Assembly: GCA_023055425.1 (NCBI GenBank)
Contig: JALGPY010000007.1
Span: forward strand, 17,618,001-17,682,000
Reading direction: 5' to 3'
DNA: 64,000 nt
Source of the DNA: Linanthus parryae
Taxonomy: Eukaryota; Streptophyta; Magnoliopsida; Ericales; Polemoniaceae
A model generated the notes under the pieces. The model was not told the DNA's origin. It saw nothing but the letters and a program-made list of their open reading frames with translations, and made no database searches. The first letter of the stretch is position 1, and the number at the start of each line of letters is the position of its first letter. Shown in pieces: positions 33,028 through 45,181 of this stretch. Both the position numbers and the translations under genes were made by a program.

Positions 33028-34422
33028 TTGATGTACTGTAATCCTTTACTGTAAGAACAAATTACATGACTAGACATGTGTGTCAATAGCCACTACGAAA
33101 CCTCTTCTGGAGTTTCGCTTTTGATCAATATTAGGGAAAAGAAAAAAAATTATAGTACTTAATACTCGTAAAGTAAAATAAATCAAATAAAACGGAACAA
33201 GACCGCTTAGGGAGGTTAATAACAAGAACTTTAATATCTCTTCAGGAGATTTTATGAAAATACGATATAACTTCAGGTGATAAAAAAATTGTACCACAAT
33301 TTCGCTTACGATCAGATAATCAAATAATTCACAACTTCAGGTGCGAAACTATAATTGTGTCATTAGCTTGGACCAATATGTGGTCAAGAATCAAAACCTC
33401 TTCCGGAGGCTTGATAATAATAGTGTATTAGGCGTTTTAGATATCTCTTCCTGAGATCTAATATGACTTCAGGTCATGAAATTAACGTAACTTCAGGTTA
33501 CGATTAGATAGTCATATACTATCTCCGTTTCGTCTGTTTCGTCTGCGTTTGACTTTTTGACCCGTAACTGAGTCACTTTGACTTGGTGATTTGGGTACCA
33601 AAACGATGTAATTTTTTAACAATTTTTTTATGGTATTTTAGAATAAACTTTCCTCTATAACATCATGCAAAGATTACCAAATTCTTGTATCGTTTTGCTA
33701 ATCAAATCACCGGATGAAAGTAACCCAGTGAATAGTGACAAAAAGTGAAGTAGGCTGAAACAGGCGAAACAGAGATAGTAGTTCACAACTTATGGCGTGA
33801 AAATATAATATTTGCATGTCAAGAGCTTTAAGGCAAGTAATAATCATGTGTTAGAAACCGCTTCAGGAGTTTCCAAGATTCATATAATTGATGTATTGCT
33901 TGACAAAAAAAAAAAAAAAACTGGTTGAATTTACTACTCAGATTCGTGGGAGTTTAGTTAATCACAACAAAGAGGTTCAAAGAATGTCACTAAGCAAACA
34001 TATGATTGAGCAGTTTCGCGCCCTAAGTCTTACCATTGCTCTTACTGTGAGTGAACCCATGAGAAAGCAAGGGCAAATAGATAAAGAGTCCATAAGATAG
34101 ACACCATGGTATAAGACTAGTACATAGGTTCATAGCAACAGACCAACAATGGAAATTTGGGTCATGATTTTCACAATAAAAGAATGTTCTGCGTATTAGG
34201 TTATTGGTTTTCTTAATAGAAAATATTATCTACCTTTTGAAAAGGTAGAAACGACAAATCAGACCTGCTCTATTTTGATCGCTTTTTTCAAAATTAAAAG
34301 AATAAATTTCAAGGAATCACAAACCTGCTCTATTTTGATACGAATATAGTAGAGTATATCAGTCACAAATTTCATACATGTTTTTCGCCTCGCTTGTTCA
34401 TAGAGCCGTCGTGCTGGTAACG
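33028..34422. other. Non-coding; degenerate 'acttcaggt' repeats, Stowaway MITE and LTR-element leader
   Basis: From about 32992 to 33880 the words 'acttcaggt', 'cttcaggag' and 'atgaaa' recur at irregular 30-100 bp spacing, interrupted by the MITE at 33519-33778. At 34259-34340 'acctgctctattttgat' is directly repeated. 34340-34422 is the minus-strand leader of the LTR that follows. No gene. Confidence 0.5.
33519..33778. mobile_element. Stowaway-type MITE (260 bp)
   Basis: Flanked by TA on both sides (33517-33518 and 33779-33780). Terminal inverted repeats CTATCTCCGTTTCGTCTG and ...AGGCGAAACAGAGATAG resemble the CTCCCTCCGT consensus of Stowaway (Tc1/mariner-related) elements. A decayed relative lies at 18007-18270. 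Confidence 0.85.
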
Positions 34423-36087
34423 TGTTATGAAACGAGAATTGAGAGAGACAAAAAATAAAGAGAGAGACAAGATGTAGGGAGGGAAGTATTGAGATGTGTA
34501 TTATTCTCAAACCCTAAACCTCCATATATAGTCATTACAGTGGGCTAATGGACTAATAACAATATACAAATGGGCTTACAATTTGTGGTGGCACTACTAG
34601 AAAAACCCCCTTTCCCGGCGGTTTTACATGTGGGGGACCGAAAAAACCGTCGTTAAAGGGTATTTATAACGGCGGAAGAGTGGAAAGCGTCGTTAATGTA
34701 ATAATAAATGGCGGTTCCTGAAAAACCGGCGTATTTGGTGTAGTGGAAAACGACGGTAAATCAAAACCGTCGTTATATGGATCTCTTAAACGGCGGTTGC
34801 GAGAAACCGTCGTGCCTGGGTCAGCAAAAACGACGGCTTCTGATATCCGTCGTAAAATTGGTCAATTTAACGACGGTTTTAGATAAACCTTTTGCGATTT
34901 TTTTAAATAATGGGTTAATTAAGGATTTAATAATTTTTCTAAAAAACTATTTAATAAAATCTCTTTCCAGATTAAATCTAGACCGTAGGATGAAAACCCT
35001 ACATATATATATTCTCTACCTCTCGCTGCCTCCTCCATTCTGCGCCTCCCTCCTCTTCTTCTCCTTCACAAATCCCTCTCCTTTTCTTCTCCTTCACAAC
35101 TCCCTCTCCCGTGGATCTCCGCAGATTCATCGGAAACCTTGCCGGAGGCTCACCACTCAGCCGCGATTCCGCCGGCGTTTCTCTACTTCGAATCCAATGA
35201 GAAACGCCCAGGCCATCAACGATTTCCATCACCTTAGTCATCATCATCACCACATCGAGGTCTCTCCCTTTCACATCGCTTAATCTCTCTCACCGTCTCC
35301 CTCTTCAAACAGTTCGCCGGCACTCTACCTCCTCACCGGCAAAAACAGTTCGACGGCACTCTCCTTCGTATCTCCAAGACAAGCAGTTCGCCGGTTCCTC
35401 CACCTCCTCACCGGCTCTCCCTTCTCGTCTCACTCCCCCAACACAATCATCTCTCTGTCTTCCCCTCCTCCCCCTCACTCTTTACAGATCCAAATAGATC
35501 TAAAATATGTTTCAATCTACCTAGTTGTTCAGTAACTTCCATCGAGATAGTTATAAATCAATCTCCTACAAGTTCGATCATTTCAAATGTTGGGCTGATT
35601 ATGGGTTGGAAGATATACTTCTTGATTTTCTGGGTTCGTCGTGGTTCATAGATATGATATGTGTTTTCAAATAGATCTAGATGGGTTGAAGACATGGAGT
35701 CACAGTGTAATTTATGGAGATAAAAAATCCCAAATTAACATAATGCTAATATATAAATAAAAATGTCTGTCAAAAAAATATTTCTAAATATATTTAAAAA
35801 AAATTGAGAATTAAAAGTAATTTAATAGAGCAGACGATGGTTTTGAATGTACTTTCGTGATTAACGGCGGTTTTCAGAAAACGCCGTTAACTTTAACGGT
35901 GGTTCCAACCGCCGGTTAACTTTCCCGACGCCAAGATCAACGGCTACTCCGAAACCGCCGTTTGTGCCGCCGTTTATACTTTTAACGGCGGTTTTTGAGC
36001 TTTAAACGGCGGTCTGTCCCTGCATTTTTTTATAGAAATTTTTGTAGTGTGGATATTCACCAATAACCCAGCCCATATTTCATAACA
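34423..36087 (-). repeat. LTR of a minus-strand element, split by CACTA copy 1
   Basis: Its ends are 10-bp inverted repeats, TGTTATGAAA at 34423 and TTTCATAACA ending at 36087. Without the CACTA element and its duplicated TGG it is about 204 bp. Next to it, on the minus strand, is CGTTACCAGCACGACGG, the 'cgttatcagcacga' leader typical of one group of plant Copia elements. A TATA box (TATATATGG, plus about 34523-34531) is inside. It is a 5' LTR whose internal region and 3' LTR are lost to the left. Confidence 0.75.
34592..36049. mobile_element. Non-autonomous CACTA element, copy 1 (1458 bp)
   Basis: Starts CACTACTAGAAAAACC and ends AATTTTTGTAGTG. TGG is duplicated at both flanks (34589-34591 and 36050-36052). 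The first 300 and last 230 bases are packed with 'accgtcgtt', 'cggcggttt' and complements, the subterminal repeats that CACTA transposase binds. The interior (about 35000-35550) is C/T-rich and includes a short frame with MRNAQAINDFHHLSHHHH followed by a GAG|GT possible splice site. There is no transposase. It is nearly identical to copy 2. Confidence 0.88.
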
Positions 36088-36860
36088 AGAACAAAATAAG
36101 GATAACTTTTCCTGTATTTAAAAAAAAGGATAATTTTTCCTGACATATCAATGTTTGTGGTAAGTTATTTTCTTCTGTTTTAATTATGTTAGTACAAATT
36201 TACTTTCGTATTGTCTTAATATCTCATTCACTCTATCACCAAAGCAAAATGCAACAAGCTCAAGTGGCCACTCCTCGCATCCACTGTTGGTGGAGTCTTT
36301 TATTTACTCTGTATGATTACTTCTTCAATTTATTAATGCATTCTATAAGCTACAACTTCTGGTGTATTACTGGTTCCTTTGCTAGGCAACTGAGTTCTTG
36401 AAAATGATCTCATTTAACATCATAGTTGGTGTCTTACTCATTTATCATATTTCTGATGATGACGGCGGCGGCCGCGGTGGCGGTGGTTCGACGGCGGCAA
36501 TGGTGGGACTATTTTTACGATTTGGGTTGACCGAATTCTGACTCTGGTCTGATCGTGCAACTAGTGTCTGCAACTACTACGACGTATTTAGGTGGGTTCA
36601 GACTTCTTTAGACTTCATTAGATTGAGTCACGTGCATCGCACCTGACAACAAATCGTATGGACTTGGCTGAATGCTTACGGCCTTTCGGGCTTTCTGCTC
36701 TTGTATCCTCTCCTCACTTCTCTTTTCTTTCTCTTTGCTTTGATTTCTTATTTTTAAGGAACGAAAATATAAATGAAAACCACTAAATAAAGTGACCCAT
36801 ATAAAACTCAAAGTAAAATAACTAAAATGACCCATAAAAAAATGAAAATGAAAGAACGAG
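36088..36860. repeat. Duplicated unit fragment D: end of spacer and left promoter arm
   Basis: Aligns with 22435-23150 of unit A: 'tgacatatcaatgtttgtggtaag', 'caagctcaagtggccactcc', 'gatgatgacggcggcggccgcgg' and 'cttacggcctttcgggc'. It then joins directly to the start of unit B ('gaaagaacgagtctaac'). No F-box exons are present. Confidence 0.7.
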
Positions 36861-36899
36861 TCTAACAAACTCATGTTTAACGACAATTTTATCCTTCCA

Positions 36900-38404
36900 C
36901 ACTACTAGAAAATCCCCCTTTCCCGGCGGTTTTACATGTGGGGGACTGAAAAACCGTCGTTAAAGGGTATTTATAACGGCGCAAGAGTGGAAAGCGTCGT
37001 TAATGTAATAATAAACGGAGGTTCCTGAAAAACCGCCGTATTTGGTGTAGTGGAAAACGACAGTAAATCAAAACCGTCGTTATATGGATCTCTTAAACGG
37101 CGATTGTGAGAAACCGTCGTGCCTTGGTCAGAAAAAACGACGGCTTCTGATATTCGTCGTAAAATTGGTCAATTTAACGACGGTTTTAGATAAACCGCCA
37201 TTTATGGAAGGTATTTTTGCAATTTTTTTAAATAATGGTTTAATTAAGAATTTAGTAATGTTTCTAAAAAACAATTTAATAAAATCTCTTTCCAGATTAA
37301 ATCTGGACCGTATGATGAAAACCCTACATATATATTATCTACCTCTCGCTGCCTCCTCCATTCTGCGCCTCCCTCCTCTTCTTCTCCTTCACAAATCCCT
37401 CTCCTCTTCTTCTCCTTCACAACTCCCTCTCTCGTGGATCTCCGCTGATTCATCTGAAACCTTGCCGGAGGCTCACCACTCAGCCGCGATTCCGTCGGCG
37501 TTTCTCTACTTTGAATCCAATGAGAAACGCCCAGGCCATCAACGATTTCCATCACCTTAGTCATCATCATCACCACATCGAGGTCTCTCTCTTTCACATC
37601 GCTTAATATCTCTCACCGTCTCCCTCTTCAAACAGTTCGCCGGCACTCTACCTCCTCACCGGCACAAACAGTTTGACGGCACTCTCCTTCGGATCTCCTA
37701 GACAAGCAGTTCGCCGTTCCTCCACCTCCTCACCGGCTCTCCCTTCTCGTCTCACTCCCCCAACACAATCATCTCTCTGTCTTCCCCTCCCCCCCCTCAC
37801 TCTTTACAGATCGAAATAGATCTAAAGTATGTTTCAATCTACCTAGTTGTTCAGTAACTTCCATCGAGATAGTTATAAATCAATCTCCTACAAGTTCGAT
37901 CATTTCAAATGTTGGCCTGATTATGGGTTGGAAGATATACTTCTTGATTTTGTGGGTTCGTCGTGGTTCATAGATATGATATATGTTTTCAAATAGATCT
38001 GGATGGGTTGAAGACATGGAGTCACAGTGTAATTTATGGAGATAAAAAATCCCAAATTAACATAATGCTAATATATAAATAAAAAAGTCTGTCAAAAAAA
38101 TATTTCTAAATATATTTAAAAAAAATTGAGAATTAAAAGTAATTTAATAGAGCAGACGACGGTTTTGAATGTATTGTCGTTAATTAACGGCGGTTTTCAG
38201 AAAACGCCGTTAACTTTAACGGCGGTTTTCAGAAAACGCCGTTAACTTTGACGGCGGTTCCAACCGCCGGTTACCTTTCCCGACGCCAAGATCAACGGCT
38301 ATTCCGAAACCGCCGTTTGTGCCGCCGTTTATACTTTTAACGGCGGTTTTTGAGCTTTAAACGGCGGTTTGTCCCTGCCGTTTTTTATAGAAATTTTTGT
38401 AGTG
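36900..38404. mobile_element. Non-autonomous CACTA element, copy 2 (1505 bp)
   Basis: Starts CACTACTAGAAAATCC and ends AATTTTTGTAGTG. It sits in the start of unit B; unit A shows the empty site 'atccttccaggttat' near 21058. CCA lies before the element and, one base after its end, again on the right. It shares almost the whole length with copy 1, plus one extra copy of a 'cggcggttttcagaaaacgccgttaac' type block near the right end. No transposase. Confidence 0.87.
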
Positions 38405-38521
38405 GCCAGGTTATACTACTATCAATAACATCCATGTGCTTCAATAATACTACATGGCTATCTAGTTTAATCCAGTGTGTTTCGAAACACTTGAGCATCC
38501 CACTCCTTGCCAGTAAAAATG

Positions 38522-38563
<42 letters not shown>

Positions 38564-40152
38564 AAAACAACAGGATGTTGTTTCTTGAAACTAAACACCC
38601 AATCATAATTAGGATTTCGACATATTGGGCCTACTCTTGATAGTGGTCTTGGGTTGGTGAAAAAAGTTGGACATTGAAATTGGGCTAAAGAAGCGGGCCT
38701 CAGATGGGCCATATCGGTTTTGCACCCAATCCGCTTGGGTAATGCCCAAAAAATGATCATTTATGATGAGGAGCCGAGTCGAACTATTAACCTCTGTAAG
38801 ATATGACATAATAAACACAGTATAAGTACTCACGTTCCACTCTTTTCATTAGGGTTACAGTTGTTTCAAAGAGGTTCATAAGGTGTGCCTGCGCCGCAGG
38901 GCGTCTCCTCCTTGTTTCCGACTTCTTTTTCCTTTCTTGACTATCAATGTCTCTTTTACACATTATCGATGGTGATTCCTTCATGTAAGTATCCCTCATT
39001 TTGTAAATTTCAAAATTTTCATCTATGAGTAAAATTTGAGTAGATGATGAAGAGAATTTAAGAGATAGGTGCATTGCAATATTTATGCTAAGTATGTGAT
39101 CTAGGAACTTATGCAATCGAAACTCATTGGAGATTTCCGCTTGTTGGGTAGGTCGTTCTGCATCCAGCATGCTTAATTCATCTATCCTGTAAAGGGTAAT
39201 TTTATTTTTCATTGAATGACATATCTTCAACTCACAAAATTGCCATCATATCTAAGTTTTGATCCCAACAAGAATTTTATTTATTTGATGCTTGTTAAAA
39301 ATCTGGTTACATACTGTTACTTCATCAGCCAAATCAAGTTCAAAATTTGGTTCCTATTTATATAGTAATTAGTAATTTTGTTTAGATCTAAGTTCTATGA
39401 TTTCATCTTCCCTACTGTGTCCTTAAATTTATCAACAATTTGGCAAGAAAAAAGATGTTTGATATGTAAGATTCATATCAGGTACTATTCTTTATTAAAA
39501 AAAATCATTTTTTTAAGAAAAGAAAGGATATCTGATATGTAAAATTCATGAAACATGGGTTCAACATTCAATAAAAATGTTTCCCTATTGACGCGCGTAG
39601 TTCAGGCTTGATCATAATAATATAAATTAACGTGTTGTAGTCATCAACTTTTTTTAAAAAAAGTCGTCTACTTTTTTAAAGAGAATATTAATATTTATTT
39701 TTAGATGAAACTAAATTCACAAATATGAACTGCATTTATTGTTTTTTTTTTAGTTCAAGAATTAGAAAAGGCCCCCAACTGTTGCTATGGAAGAAAAAAG
39801 TAAGGATTATTGTTCCTGACATATCAATGTTTGTGGTAAGTTATTTTCTTCTGTTTTAATTATGTTATTACAAATTTACTTTCGTATTGTCTTAATGTCT
39901 CATTCACTCTATCACCAAAGCAAAATGCAACAAGCTCAAGTGGCCACTCCTCGCATCCACTGTGGGTGGAGTCTTTTATTTACTCGATATGATTACTTCT
40001 TGTCTTCTTCAATTTATTAATGCATTCTATAAGCTACAACTTCTTGTGTGTTACCGGTTCCTTTGCTAGGCATTTGAGTTCTTGAACATTATCTCATTTA
40101 ACATCATAGTTGGTGTCTTATTCATTTATCATATTTCTGATGATGACGGCGG
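38405..40152. repeat. Spacer part of duplicated unit B
   Basis: Continues the unit A spacer (compare 21060-22765). Contains a run of 40 A at 38522-38561, where unit A has 14. Ends at the Copia insertion point. Confidence 0.7.
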
Positions 40153-40588
40153 TGAACGAATCCAACAATGGATTCAAGAAATAAAATCAAACAGATAAAC
40201 AAAGAAACTCAGAAAAGGGTTGAAGAATAACACTGATTTCATTAGAGAGAATATGCCAAGACGGCGCTGAAGATTTTTACAGAGAATGCATCGGTCATAC
40301 CCTAAACAACTCAACTGTTTCCCTTATATGGAAACACCTCAAGAGACACCTAGAGAATCCAATGGGCAGAATTTGCACCGTTGGATGAGGAAGACAAAAC
40401 ATTCATCTCATGGATGACACAAAAGTTTTAGATGAATTACAAAATGGTCTTACAGATTTGTAAAGCAGCAACAATACTTCTGGAAATAACAGAGAGACCC
40501 CAGAAGACTTAGCAATCTTCATTAAGCACTTGTTCTTAAATAATCTTTGCAGAAAAGCCCATCTTTAATGTATGACTTTAGCTAATAC
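40153..40588 (-). repeat. 3' LTR (436 bp) of the Copia element
   Basis: Matches 45182-45615 with few substitutions. On the plus strand it starts TGAACGAATCC and ends AGCTAATA. It is followed by CCCTCCCTCAAACTC (40589-40603), the polypurine tract read on the minus strand. Confidence 0.95.
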
Positions 40589-40603
40589 CCTCCCTCAAAC
40601 TCA

Positions 40604-41986
40604 AGGCGGAGCAGACACCTTGAGTTTGTGCTTTAATGTGTGAAATTGTTGAATGGGAAGACCTTTGGTGAATATATCTCCTAGCTAACCTGCAGAATCA
40701 CACCAAGTCACCAGTAATTGTTTTCTCAAAACTTTTTCTCTAACAAAATGATAGTCTAATTCTATGTGTTTAGTTCTAGCATGCATAATAGGATTCATAG
40801 TAATTAAAATTGCAGATTTATTGTCACAATGAAGAAGAGGAGGATCAGCTATAAATAAATGTAACTCTTGAAAAAGATATTGAAACCAACAAATTTCAGC
40901 AGCAGTAATTGCAAGAGCCCTATACTCAGCTTCAGTAGAGGAACTAGCAACTGTTGGCTGTTTTTTTGCAGCCCTGTGGATTGGATTAGTGCCTAAAAAT
41001 AAGACAAATCCTGTTGTGCTTCTTCTGTCAGTTGGGTTACCAGCCCAGTCTGAATCACTGAAAGCACTAAGATCTATGGAACTGGGTTGATAAAGAATAC
41101 CATGAGTGCTAGTGCCTTCGAGGTATCTAAGAATTCTTTTAGCACCAATCATATGAACATTTGTTGGGTTATGCATAAACTGACAGAGGTGATTGACAGC
41201 AAAACAAATATCAGGTCTAGTAAATGTTAAATACTGTAATGCACCCAAAAGTTGTCTGTAAGGAGTTGAATCAGGTAATGGAACCCCATCAAGAGCATGA
41301 AAGTTAGATCCTGATGCAGTAGGAGTAGGACAAGGAGTGCAGTTATGCATATTGAATATTTGTAAAAGATCATTGATGTATTTGTGCTGATGAACAAATA
41401 TACCATGTTGTGATCTATGTATTTCTAAACCCAGAAAGTAGGTCAATTGACAAAGAGAATTCATATTGAATTCTGAGTTTAATTTGTCAATCAAGTGATG
41501 CATATAAGTATGATCATTTCCAGTGAGTATAATGTCATCAACATAAAGCAGAAGAATAACAATTTTGTTGTTCACATATCTAATAAACATGGATGAATCA
41601 GCAATAGAGGCAACAAAACCAAGAGACATAATTAATCTAGTGAATCTCTCAAACCAAGCTCTAGGAGCTTGTTTGAGACCATAAATAGCTTTATTCAATT
41701 TGCAAACATGATTAGGAAACAAAGGATCTTTGAACCCAGGGGGTTGTTGCATATAGACAGTTTCCTTCAAGTGACCATGAAGGAAAACATTTTTCACATC
41801 AAGTTGCAGTAAAGGCCACTCTTTAGAAGCAGGTATAGCTAAAATAGTTCTAACAGTAGCATGTTTCACCACAGGACTAAAGGTTTCATCATAATCTAAG
41901 CCATGTGTTTGATTGAAACCTTTAGCAACTAATCTGGCTTTGTATCTAGAGATGGAGCCATCTGGGTTATATTTTGTCCTGAACAC
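40604..41986 (-). pseudogene. Copia reverse transcriptase and RNase H
   Basis: A 433-codon frame (40685-41986) has RYKARLVAKGFNQTHGLDY, LQLDVKNVFLHG, IYGLKQAPRAWFERF, the catalytic LLLYVDDIILTG and then YLTFTRPDICFAVNHL. The RNase H part has AFSDSDWAGNPTDRRSTTGF, ASSSTEAEYRAL and LHCDNKSAI. A TAG at about 40682 ends it before the GDIFTKGLP sequence that still follows. The upstream linker to integrase is out of frame. The catalytic residues are intact, so the break-up is fairly recent. Confidence 0.9.
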
Positions 41987-42115
41987 CCATTTAGTCCCAA
42001 CAACATTTGAGTTGAGGGGAGGAATAACAAGTGTCCAGGTATTTTATTGTTTGAGGCTATAAAATTCTTCAGTCATTGCTTGCAGCCACTGCGAATGTTT
42101 TCTAGCCTCATTGAA

Positions 42116-42598
42116 TCAAGTAGGATAAATTAAGAATGGAGAAATATCAGTATTACCAGAATTGGTGCTGAATCCAACAACTTTCTTTTTAAAGATGCCA
42201 GACTTACTTCCGGTCTGCATGGGGTGGCCTACAGTAGGAAGATCCTCTGCTTCAGAACCAGGTGCCATGCCAGAGCTTGAGGAAGGGACTGTAGTAGGGA
42301 CATAAGAGTCAGGCAATGGCTCATCATGAATAATAGCTGGCTGCGCTGCTGGAGATGAAGTGGAAACTGCCTGATACTGAGGCACCCCAGAGACCTGTGT
42401 AGTTTTGTTCTCATCAGGGACTTGTGTAGTTCCATGAGTGGCAATGGTAGGATCAGGTGTAGTAATGTTCTGATTATCACCTGAGGAGTCACAAAAAAAG
42501 AAGTCGGACAAGGAAGAAGAAGAGTGAGAAACACAAGGATCAGTACTAGTAGTATTTGGGGATGCAGAATTTGAAGAATTAAACACAGAAGTTGGCAA
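42116..42598 (-). pseudogene. Copia pol linker between integrase and RT
   Basis: A Ser/Thr/Pro-rich 160-codon frame of low complexity (STSSPAAQPAIIHDEPLPDS), positioned between integrase and RT as expected of the variable Copia linker. A frame change precedes it near 42600, and the region 42600-42870 still reads integrase C-terminal sequence in another frame (IFFISRDVIFDE). Confidence 0.7.
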
Positions 42599-42870
42599 AG
42601 TAATTGGTACATCTCAATTTTAAAAGTTGACTTATCTGAAGTGGGAGCTAATTCAGTTACAGGTTTTTGATAAGGAAAAGTAGATTCATCAAAGATGACA
42701 TCTCTGCTAATAAAAAAAATTTGTTTGATTTTATCAAAACAAACATACCTTTGTAATTTTGAGCATACTCTAGAAAGACACATTGAGCAGTTTTTGGATC
42801 AAATTTTGAAGTGTTATAATGTCTTAGATAGGGATATCAAGCACATCCAAAAACTTTAAGTCTAGAATAG

Positions 42871-44070
42871 TCAGGAAGAGTTTTGTAAAGTAATTCCCAT
42901 GGTGATTTGTTGTTTGTGTTTTTTGCTAGGCATACAATTAATTAAATAGAGAGCAGCAGCAAAGGCATGGTACCAAAAGTATTTAGGTAAATGAGCATGA
43001 ATCATCAATGTAACTGCAGTTTCCACAATATGTCTATGTTTTCTCTCTGCAACACCATTTTGTTGAGGAATACGAGGAAAAGATTTTTGATGGACAATGC
43101 CACTATTTTGTAAAAGGTTTTGAAAAGTAAATGACATATACTCACCACCTCCATCTGATCTTAAAACGTTAATAGAAGTATTAAGTTGATTTTCAATTTC
43201 AGTTTTAAACTTATGAAAGACATTTACAACATCTGATTTGTGATAGAGAGGAAATAACCAGGTAAACTTAGACATCAATAAAAATGACATAAAACTTATA
43301 TCCATGATAAGATTTGGTACTTGAGGGACCCAAACATCACTGTGAATCAACTTCAGAGGTTCAACAGAAACAGAAGTAGAAGATTTATAAGGTAACTTAG
43401 TCATTTTGGCTTGCAAGCAGTGTTCACAGACAGTAGTAGAAAGATCAGATAATTTAAAGTCTTTGCACATATTTGAAGCAGAAATAAATATAATTTTAAG
43501 TGTATCCTCAGAAGGATGTGCTAATCTGGCATGCCAAAGAGGAAATTTCACACTTTTTCCTAAATATCCACACTTGGCAGAAGCTTGACCATCATTCTTG
43601 AAAGAAAAGGGTTGAGAGTAGATAGGGTCAAGGCCATTTTCACTGTGTCCTTGGTACAGAGTTTTTCCCTGAAGTTTGTCCTGGATATAAAAGGTATCAG
43701 CATCAAAATAGAAACTACAATTATGTTGTTTACAAAATTGGTAAACTGATAGTAAATTAGTAGCTAATTGAGGAACATGAAGAGTATTTTCAAGAGAAAA
43801 GGAATGTGTAGGAGTGTGAATAGAGGCAGTACCAGAGTGAGTTATTGGAATGGAGTTACCATTTCCAACAGAGACTTGATCAACACCATTATAAGGAGTG
43901 CTTAGAGATAGATTACTAAATTCAGCAGTCATGTGATTGTTGGCACCAGTGTCAGTCAACCAAAAATCAGGATCAATAGATGGAGTAGGACCAGTAATAG
44001 AGGGAGTAGAGACAGTGTTCATAGCAGTAAGGGATGTAGGAGGTTTCTTGCCTTGAAAGGCATGATCCAT
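42871..44070 (-). pseudogene. Copia protease and integrase
   Basis: The 399-codon frame begins near the gag end. Protease is WLTDTGANNHM with the D-T-G triad, then ENTLHVPQLATNLLSV. The pre-integrase segment has WHARLAHPSEDTLK and the zinc-binding CEHCLQAKM. The integrase core follows: LKLIHSDVWVPQ (first Asp), NVLRSDGGGEYMS (second Asp) and IPQQNGVAERKHRHIVE (Glu). The frame ends at 42871 with a short run of foreign codons after a frame change at about 42920, where NTPFEKW-type sequence would be expected. Confidence 0.88.
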
Positions 44071-44093
44071 TCTATGCCAGCAATCAATTGCAG

Positions 44094-45168
44094 AATGGAA
44101 ATCAAGACCACATATTTGACAGTTAAGAGGATTTCCATGTATATCTCTGCTTCTAGATGGTCCTCTACCCCTTGACCACCTCTGCCACCCCTTTGAGAAT
44201 CATTCATTTCCTCTATTTTTGTAACTTCCTCTTCCAGAATAATTAGAGTTATAACCTTGATTGTAGGAGTAATTAGGTTTTTGACCTTGATAACCAGACC
44301 CTTGACCATAGTTTGAATTAGTATTTTGACCAGACCTTTGATTGAAATTAGGGTTTTGACCTTGATATTCAGATCCCTGTCCTTTAGAAAAATTAGATCC
44401 ATTACCAGAAGAGCCATTACCAGCACCACGGCCACGGCCAAACCCAGACCCAATAGACATATAAGCAGCAGACCCAACAAGATCAGATGACACAGTAGAG
44501 GCAGATTGAGATTCTATCATATTTTTCTTCAGCTTTTAATAACACATGTAGTTATTCAAAAGAGATTTTGTCTGGGGTAAGAGACAAAGTGACTCTTATC
44601 CCAGATCTAAACGAATTATATTCAGGTGGTAAGCCATGTAAGGCATAAAAGATCATATCCTGATCTTCAACATGAACCATAGCAGATGAGAGTTTTTCCC
44701 TCAGGTTTTCAATCGTTGCATGTAGAGATCAATAGAGTCTGATTTCTTAAGAATAGTTTGCAGTTCAGATCGAAGTTGCATGATAGTTGAGCGAGTAACA
44801 GAGGCATACCTGTTCTCGAGAGAAACCCAAACATCACGAGAAGTTTGCTTACCCACTACCTGAACGAGAGCTTCTTGTGTGAGAGTTGCAGCAAGGAGAG
44901 TGAGAACCGTCTGATCTTGGGTGATCCAAGCGTCATACACCGTATTCCGAACCGTCGTGACTACACCATCACCGTCGATTATGTATTCTGAGGGACAGGG
45001 TTTAGATCCATTGACATAACCAAACAGAGATTGGGTTTTGAGGACGGTTGAGATCTGATAACGCCATATCACATAGTTGTTTCCATCCAACTTGAATGGA
45101 ACCAGATTATGAATCTGGGAGAGAAGAAAAAATGGATTTGATGAAGTAGTGTTTGTAGATAGAGCCAT
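44094..45168 (-). pseudogene. Copia Gag with zinc knuckle
   Basis: Starts at the ATG at 45168, 2 bases inside the PBS. It includes FKLDGNNYVIWRYQISTVLK, SLENRYASVTRSTIMQLRSE and DSIDLYMQRLK. A frame change at about 44703 is followed by YALHGLPPEYNSFRSG in the next frame, then a stop at about 44535 and a further frame change before a G/N/Q-rich tail (44200-44520; QNPNFNQRSGQNTNSNYGQ). The zinc knuckle CQICGLDFHSAIDC lies at about 44070-44115. All parts of a normal Copia Gag are present but split over three frames. Confidence 0.85.
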
Positions 45169-45169
45169 G

Positions 45170-45181
45170 GCTCTGATACCA
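45170..45181 (-). other. PBS, initiator Met tRNA type
   Basis: GCTCTGATACCA on plus is TGGTATCAGAGC on minus, directly adjoining the LTR at 45182. Confidence 0.95.

Noticed and set aside
34777..35283. 168-codon ORF, repeated at 37084-37560
   Set aside because: It spans subterminal repeats and C/T-rich interior of both CACTA copies, differs between them by frame changes, and has no motif beyond possible captured exon sequence.
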